This document shows positions 11,256 to 15,618 of a stretch of DNA of 15,618 nucleotides, one piece after another; position 1 is the first letter of the stretch, and each line of letters opens with the position of its first letter. The stretch comes from Pseudomonadota bacterium (GTDB lineage Bacteria > Myxococcota_A > Polyangia > Polyangiales > Polyangiaceae). A program made the translations under genes and the position numbers. A model generated the notes under the pieces. That model was given only the letters and a program-made list of their open reading frames with translations, was not told where the DNA came from and ran no database searches. The stretch spans positions 1 to 15,618 of the forward strand of contig JAEZYZ010000449.1 in NCBI GenBank assembly GCA_023418705.1, given 5' to 3'.

Positions 11256-11930
11256 TCAGTTCGCGAGCTCACAGTTCTCGAAAAAGAAGTAGCTTGGCCC
11301 GACAGCGCAGGTGTCGGAATCGTCGAAAGACGTGACGGCATCGCAAGTGAGACTTCCCCAGATGTTGCGCGACATTTCATCCATCTCCAACACCGTAATC
11401 ATGCATTCCCCGTTGTATTGATCCGGCAGATCAGAGCCGCTAAGAACTACCGAGCCGGCGCGTGTTTCTCCTGCGGCCATGATACCGGAAATGCTGGCGT
11501 TGCGGTTCTCGACGGTGGGGCTAATGACAATCGATGTGTTGATCCGATAGACACCTGCAGCCTGCGGGGCTGCTATCCATTCGCACCCGACGCTCGCCGG
11601 AGCGCCGTCGATATTCGTCCCGTGCTCGAGCGCTTGTACCTTCGCGTCTGCCGTTACGGGACGGCCGGAAGCAAGCTCTGGGAAATCCTGAAAGTGTTCT
11701 GTCAGCGAGCAACCATCAGGTGAAAGAACGTGTACGGACACAGCGCCGCGGGTCACGCCTTGCCCCCCGCCACCGCTGCCGCCAGCCCCGATCCCGCCGC
11801 TGCCACTCGCGCCGCCCGTAGCGGGCGTGCTCCCTCCAGTCCCGCCAGCGGCGGGTGAACCGGGGTTCGCGTCCTCCGAGCCGCAAGCGACGACCAACGA
11901 AAGAATCAACGCGCACGTCGTGTTTCGCAT
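11256..11930 (-). CDS. Putative lipoprotein with Gly-rich linker, function unknown
   Basis: The 224-residue protein starts at ATG 11928-11930, with AGGG two bases upstream. A short signal peptide (MRNTTCALILSLVVAC) ends in a lipobox with lipidated Cys16. Residues 24-58 are a Gly/Ser/Thr linker. The rest, from about residue 60, is a beta-rich domain (GAVSVHVLSPDGCSLTEHF, YRINTSIVISPTVENRNA) with five cysteines, fitting a disulfide-stabilised extracellular fold. I do not recognise a family. The open frame extends 42 codons upstream, but that part lacks secretion features while the shorter start gives a perfect lipobox. A weak promoter-like pair, TTGTCG/TAAGCT with 17-base spacing, lies just upstream on the minus strand (11938-11966). 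Confidence 0.75.
   Translation of the reverse strand: MRNTTCALILSLVVACGSEDANPGSPAAGGTGGSTPATGGASGSGGIGAGGSGGGGQGVTRGAVSVHVLSPDGCSLTEHFQDFPELASGRPVTADAKVQALEHGTNIDGAPASVGCEWIAAPQAAGVYRINTSIVISPTVENRNASISGIMAAGETRAGSVVLSGSDLPDQYNGECMITVLEMDEMSRNIWGSLTCDAVTSFDDSDTCAVGPSYFFFENCELAN
11757..11861 (-). repeat. Low-complexity Gly-coding tract
   Basis: This codes for the linker (residues 24-58) of the lipoprotein at 11256-11930. It is biased to GGC/GGG/AGT-type codons and matches the composition of the other linkers in the window. Confidence 0.65.
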
Positions 11931-12127
11931 GCCCTGGAGCTTAGGCGGAGCACGCAAGGTCGACAACCGAACGTCGCAACGTCCGTTTCCCCGCCCTTTC
12001 TCATCCCCAAGAGGTGACGCGCTAATCTGACAAGTGCCGGCATTCTTGGTTGACATCGACGGAGCGGGGCGGTCTCATGCGGCGTTCTCGGAGGGACGTC
12101 ATGGGTATGCGGAGGGTCGTTCAGTGA

Positions 12128-13466
12128 ACGCCAAAGGTTGGCATCGGCCCGGTGCCGATGAACCTCTCTGTGGAGGTTTTCGTCCAGTATGGGATGGCTG
12201 GGGCGCTCACCTTCTCGCTCACCCCAGACCGGTTGCTCGCCGCATACGACAGCGACGGGCTCGAGGAACTCGCCAGCGTGGACGCCACCGTGACGCCGTT
12301 CGCCGGGGCCGGGGTCATGATGTTCCTTGGCGTCGGCTTCAGCTTCGGCGGCTTGGAGGCCAAGCTGGGCATCTCCGGCGACGTCACATTGGGTGATCTG
12401 TCGCTGCCGATTTATGCGCGCGCCGGTCTGGGGGTGCAGCCCCAACCCGACGCCCGACCACTGCCGCAGGACCTACAGGAGATGGTGCGATCAGCACAGC
12501 TCTTGTACCCTGGCGGTCCGCCAAAGAAGTATGCCTTTCACGCCTTCTACAAGTTCGGCGCTAACGCCCACATCAACGACATCCTCAGGGGCGAGATCGC
12601 GGCGAGGCTGCGTATCAAGTTCTTCTGGTTCAGCAAGACTTGGTCGAAGAAGGTCGCGGAGTTCAAGTCGAACTTCGACCCGGTGAACCTTATCCTGGTT
12701 GGTGGCCAGCACGACGCGGAGTTCGCCGACGACTTCGGACTGCTCGGGTCCGTGCGGATGCCCGTCCCCTTCGTGAACCTCGAGGAGCTCGAAACGCCTC
12801 CGCCGCTACCCCCCTTGCCCGATCCAGACGCAGGAACCGGCGGCGCTGGCGGCTTTGATGGTGGAAGCGGGGGCTCTGGTGGAAGCGGAGGAAGCGGCGG
12901 CGCTGGCGGAAGCGGAGCTCGTCCGCCGGTGAGCCTCCTGACCAGCGGCGATCCCCGCTTCGTCCCCTTCGATCCGGCGCGTGTCGATGAATTCTTCTAC
13001 GACGGCTATTGCCACTGCAGCGATCAAGGCGGGACGTGCCGCGCCGATCTCGACTGCTGCGGCGGCTTCTGCGCCTTCGACGACCGCCCCGGCGTCTCCG
13101 AGTCGACCTGTGTCCAGTGCCTCGCCCAGACGACGCCCCAGGCTGGCGGCGGACAGCAGTGCGAGGACACCGCCGATTGCTGCCAACCCGACCCGAATCG
13201 CCCCACGGTTTGCTTCCCGTTCAGTTCTTCCGGGCAGCCATCGTATTGCCAGGCCTGCCGGCAAGTAGGTGAGCCCGTCATCGATGACAATCCCCGACTA
13301 CGACGAATGTTGTCCGGGGCTGCGAGCCTTCACGGATCCTGATGGAGGCGATCGGACTTGCATTGTCTGCCGAGGCCCGGGCCAGACGTGCAATAGCGAT
13401 AGTGATTGCTGCGAGCTCGGTAGTAGCTGCGACGAATTGGGGAAATGTACGTTTGTGGTGGAGTAA
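12128..13466 (+). pseudogene. Cysteine-rich secreted protein lacking its N-terminus, frameshifted at a C-tract
   Basis: The frame opens after TGA 12125-12127 and reads TPKVGIGPVPMNLSVEVFVQYG before any normal secretion signal. GTG 12152 is the first start codon and leaves no signal peptide. Residues 1-220 from that GTG form a beta-strand-rich domain of unknown family (GVGFSFGGLEAKLGISGDV, RIKFFWFSKTWSKKVAEF). A Pro-rich hinge and Gly/Ser linker follow, then a Cys-rich region with repeated C-x(n)-DCC units (GTCRADLDCCGGFC, QCEDTADCCQP, TCNSDSDCCELGSSC), like small disulfide knots. In frame 1 the protein ends at 13342 as NPRLRRMLSG. Skipping one C of the CCCC at 13292-13295 restores DNP-DYDECCPGLRAF and a further Cys repeat to TAA 13464-13466. 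Either the gene is decaying or the run was miscounted. The RCC1-like gene follows after 18 bases. Confidence 0.72.
12831..12918 (+). repeat. Low-complexity Gly/Ser-coding tract
   Basis: This codes for the linker between the beta-rich and Cys-rich parts of the protein at 12128-13466. The unit GGCGGCGCTGGCGG occurs at both ends of the tract, which suggests expansion by duplication. Confidence 0.7.
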
Positions 13467-13484
13467 GGCGAGGGTTGATCAGAC

Positions 13485-14666
13485 ATGAAGCGCAGCAGAA
13501 GAACGCCATTCGCACCCGACCACCTTTGCTGGTTCATTGTGCTGATCCAAGTGGCCTGCGGCGGAAGCGAGGCGCCAGCGGAAGGGTCGGCTGGGGGAAC
13601 GCACGTTGACTCGGGTGGCTCTCCTGGCTCGGGCGGCGTCGGCGGTTCTGCTGGTGGGGGAGGTGGTACGTCAAGCGGTGGATTCGGCGGGACGCCAAGT
13701 AGCGGCGGGGCAGGGACAGGCGGTTCCGGAGCTCCGACGGCGCTCCCGCCGCGCGCGATCGTCGGAACACGGCGGGGCATGTGTGCCTTGGATGAGTCCG
13801 GCGCGATTCACTGTTGGGGATCTTCCAGCCTGCGGCCCGAAGGCTGGCAGGTTCCCCCGGGGCCATTCGCCGCGCTCTTTGGCTCGTTCGAGATGGTGTG
13901 CGGCGTTCGGCAGGACGGGCTCGCGTCCTGCTTCTGGGAGCCGCTCGGCACGGATTCGCCGATCGACCACGTTCCCGAGCAACCGGTGCAGACCCTCGCC
14001 ATTACCCGCGGGGTCATCTGCGGCATCGATCTGGCAGGTGATACTTTCTGTAACTGGTCCGTGCCAGTCGGGATTACCGTTCCGAGCGGAGAACGGTTCA
14101 AGGACATCTCTACAGGGCCTCACTTCGGATGCGGTATTCGGGAGGCAGATGGGAGCATCCTCTGCTGGGGCTCACCAGGCGTTGCCGAGGACTGTTCCAT
14201 TTCACCTGACGAAGGGCAGCTCAACGCTCCCCACGGGAGCTTCGTGTCCCTCCATAGTCGCGGCGCGTATTCCACCTGCGCCATCGCCGAGGATGGCAGC
14301 GTAGCCTGCTGGGGAGCAGGGGAGGCGAACGACGACCCGACCAGACTATTCTGCGAGGTCCCCGTCAACTTTGGTCAGAGCGTTCCGCCAAGCGGCACAT
14401 TCCGCTCCGTGACGGTTGGTACGTACCACAGTTGCGGGATTCGAACGGATGGTACCGTCGCCTGTTGGGGCGCCGGCACCCATGCCAACGACTGTGCAAA
14501 CGGGGGCCAGGATTGCGGCCAATCCCTTCCGCCACCAGGCCAGTTCGAGCAGGTCGCCCTGGGCGACCTCTTTACCTGCGGCATGAAGGCCGACCGCACC
14601 ATCGAGTGCTGGGGCTGGGACGGAGACGGCGACGGGCGCACAGTGCCGCCGGAGGTGTTTCGGTGA
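13485..14666 (+). CDS. Lipoprotein with seven RCC1-like beta-propeller repeats
   Basis: The 393-residue protein begins with a basic N-terminus, a hydrophobic segment and lipobox QVAC (Cys25). Residues 43-82 are a Gly/Ser linker. Seven repeats of the form (h)CGI-x(2)-DG-x(2)-CWG follow, with cysteine pairs at 100/110, 139/149, 179/189, 216/227, 265/275, 317/327 and 365/375. This pattern is typical of RCC1/BLIP-II-like repeats and suggests a seven-bladed propeller displayed outside the cell with one disulfide per blade. Propellers of this type bind proteins; the partner is unknown. The last three blades carry longer loops with extra cysteines (290, 337, 344). GAGGG lies about nine bases before the ATG. 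The gene follows the Cys-rich gene by 18 bases and precedes two more envelope genes, so an operon is likely. Confidence 0.85.
   Translation: MKRSRRTPFAPDHLCWFIVLIQVACGGSEAPAEGSAGGTHVDSGGSPGSGGVGGSAGGGGGTSSGGFGGTPSSGGAGTGGSGAPTALPPRAIVGTRRGMCALDESGAIHCWGSSSLRPEGWQVPPGPFAALFGSFEMVCGVRQDGLASCFWEPLGTDSPIDHVPEQPVQTLAITRGVICGIDLAGDTFCNWSVPVGITVPSGERFKDISTGPHFGCGIREADGSILCWGSPGVAEDCSISPDEGQLNAPHGSFVSLHSRGAYSTCAIAEDGSVACWGAGEANDDPTRLFCEVPVNFGQSVPPSGTFRSVTVGTYHSCGIRTDGTVACWGAGTHANDCANGGQDCGQSLPPPGQFEQVALGDLFTCGMKADRTIECWGWDGDGDGRTVPPEVFR
13611..13730 (+). repeat. Low-complexity Gly/Ser-coding tract
   Basis: This codes for the linker (residues 43-82) of the RCC1-like lipoprotein, rich in GGC, GGT and AGC codons. 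Confidence 0.65.
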
Positions 14667-14704
14667 GCGTCGATGGGGCTGTACGAATGCAGGAAGGTGA
14701 GTCC

Positions 14705-15322
14705 GTGCGCCGACCTGAACTTTCAGCAGTCGTGATATCGTTAGTAGCAACTGCTGGAATCGTTGCGGTAATCGCAGTTCCACAACTAGAACCTTTGCGC
14801 GCGCCGCAGCGCCAGCAGTTTGAGACTTCAGTTCCGAAGGAACTTGAAGGGAGCGCATCGGCTGATGCCGAATCTGCATCGTCAAGGTGCTCTGGTGAGT
14901 ATTCCATACGGCTTGGGCTGTATACGCACTCGACGGATCCAGATGCCGGAGGTTCGTCTAAGTCATTTCCTTGGAAACGTGGATCCAGCTATGAGATCGA
15001 GATCCTTGTCGATGAGGCGAAGGCGATATGCAGGGCGAAAACCAGGCCAATATCGAGCGATCCTCTCGTAGGCACAATCGAGCAACTGTATAGCTGTCGT
15101 GAATCCGGTGTCCGTGTAGTGATCGGATATTGGCTTGAGGGTACGCCAAGTGCATTGTGGTTGACTGGTTTGAAGACGAAACCCTCACGCATTACCATAC
15201 TGGTTTCGCGAGAGAGTAAGGAGCACTATCGCGCTTCCCTTGCTCCGGACTACGGGCCGGGCTCCTGCGAGACCTTCGGAAGCTTGATGCTCTCGGCCGC
15301 GACCCAGAAAGGTGGGAAGTGA
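14705..15322 (+). CDS. Membrane-anchored extracytoplasmic protein of unknown function
   Basis: The chosen start is GTG 14705, with AGGAAGG 8 bases upstream. An in-frame ATG at 14687 has no such site. The 205-residue protein has one N-terminal hydrophobic segment (about 6-27, ELSAVVISLVATAGIVAVIA then VPQL). It resembles the hydrophobic helix of type IV pilin-like proteins (EL...VV..GI.A.IA.PQ) but lacks the Gly-Phe cleavage site, so a plain signal anchor is the safer reading. A Ser/Ala/Glu-rich stretch (40-60) leads to a domain with several cysteines, probably beta-rich (EYSIRLGLYTHS, SYEIEILVDEAK, VRVVIGYWLEG). I recognise no family. Base composition is clearly less GC-rich than in the neighbouring genes, suggesting a different origin. 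It starts 38 bases after the RCC1-like gene, and the next ATG is one base beyond its stop. Confidence 0.65.
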   Translation: MRRPELSAVVISLVATAGIVAVIAVPQLEPLRAPQRQQFETSVPKELEGSASADAESASSRCSGEYSIRLGLYTHSTDPDAGGSSKSFPWKRGSSYEIEILVDEAKAICRAKTRPISSDPLVGTIEQLYSCRESGVRVVIGYWLEGTPSALWLTGLKTKPSRITILVSRESKEHYRASLAPDYGPGSCETFGSLMLSAATQKGGK

Positions 15323-15323
15323 G

Positions 15324-15446
15324 ATGCAACTCAAACGCGGAACGTTCGTAGGCGGGTGGTTGGTGTGCTGCGTGTGCGCTTGCTCCCATGGCGAGAGTGC
15401 CCGTGAGCCTCCCCCCAGTTCACGGACACCCCAAATGGCGCGATAA
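15324..15446 (+). pseudogene. Lipoprotein gene truncated by IS insertion
   Basis: ATG 15324 lies one base after the preceding stop, with GGTGGGAAG upstream. The first 20 residues form a lipoprotein signal peptide, basic start then WLVCCVCAC, with CAC as the lipobox end. After about 26 codons the frame enters the left end of the IS element (from 15404) and stops at TAA 15444-15446, so the 40-residue product has almost no mature part. Some or all of the original gene body should lie beyond the far end of the element, outside the window. Confidence 0.6.
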
Positions 15447-15618
15447 TGCGCCGGGAGTGTTCCATGGCATCATCAAAGAAGCAGCGTAGGTCGCGGCGCA
15501 AGTTCACCGCGGAGTTCAAGGCAGACGTCGTCCGCTTGTGCGAGAGCGAAAGCATTGTTGAGGTCGCTCGGCGCCTGGACCTGACGGAGACGGCGGTTCG
15601 CGCCTGGGTGAAGCAAGC
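15404..15618 (+). mobile_element. Left end of an IS3-family insertion sequence (partial)
   Basis: The proposed terminal inverted repeat starts TGAGCCTCCCC at 15404 and reaches GGACAC at 15424-15429. This matches the length and key positions of the IS3 left end as I remember it (TGA..CT..CCC... then GGACAC 26 bases in). The transposase OrfA start lies 60 bases inside, which is usual for the family. The right end and target duplication are outside the window, so the exact boundary is inferred. Confidence 0.6.
15464..15618 (+). CDS. IS3-family transposase OrfA (3' partial)
   Basis: The visible 51 residues start MASSKKQRRSRRKFTAEFKA and continue with ADVVRLCESESIVEVARRLDL and TETAVRAWVKQ. This is the HTH_Tnp_1-type helix-turn-helix of IS3-family OrfA proteins, which bind the element's ends. 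GGGAG lies seven bases before the ATG. Full-length OrfA is about 90-110 residues and is normally followed by OrfB with a DDE nuclease domain, made by -1 frameshifting; both run past the window end. Confidence 0.9.
   Translation, partial: MASSKKQRRSRRKFTAEFKADVVRLCESESIVEVARRLDLTETAVRAWVKQ

Noticed and set aside
12050..12078. Consensus-like TTGACA as a promoter for the Cys-rich gene
   Set aside because: No acceptable -10 element lies 16-18 bases downstream.
14432..14704. Longer N-terminus for the membrane protein at 14705
   Set aside because: It overlaps the RCC1-like gene out of frame and is Arg-rich; the GTG with a good ribosome site fits better.

Overview
The window is very GC-rich DNA with dense, mostly long genes. 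Four Gly/Ser-linker surface or lipoproteins and two LexA-type boxes close to the pattern published for Myxococcus xanthus point to a myxobacterium-like member of Myxococcota (inference; no 16S rRNA or other taxonomic marker is present).

Layout: (1) 1-818 is the 3' end of a LamG-domain surface protein behind a Gly/Ser linker. (2) 819-1180 is a non-coding stretch with a short tandem repeat, a small hairpin and a weak tRNA-like segment. (3) 1181-3866 holds a divergent pair: larE (minus), a sulfur transferase with the three cysteines expected of the [4Fe-4S] subtype, and treZ (plus), malto-oligosyltrehalose trehalohydrolase. (4) 3882-9894 is a complete mutagenic DNA-repair cassette: imuA-imuB on the minus strand and dnaE2 on the plus strand, diverging from a roughly 160-bp AT-richer control region. 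Two near-identical LexA-type boxes lie there, each touching or almost touching a start codon. (5) 9902-11930, minus strand, carries two lipoprotein genes; the second has an N-terminal beta-rich part and a C-terminal HEAT-like part split by a frameshift. (6) 12128-15446, plus strand, is a run of secreted-protein genes: a cysteine-rich protein with no clear 5' end and a C-tract frameshift, an intact seven-repeat RCC1-like lipoprotein, a membrane-anchored protein of unknown function in lower-GC DNA, and a lipoprotein gene cut after its signal peptide by an IS3-family element. (7) 15404-15618 is the left end of that element with the start of transposase OrfA; it runs off the window.

How the genes work together: the best-understood unit is ImuA/ImuB/DnaE2, the SOS-induced translesion machinery. 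ImuB is a catalytically dead Y-family adaptor and DnaE2 is the active error-prone polymerase. The divergent layout with paired operators implies joint LexA control. LarE and TreZ appear here without their usual partner genes (larB/larC; treY/treX). The right-hand third looks like an accessory region of fast-evolving or decaying surface proteins, with two frameshifts, one missing N-terminus and one IS insertion within about 5.5 kb. I see no wholly new system that I can defend; the most original signal is the pair of start-codon-abutting operators in the mutasome control region.
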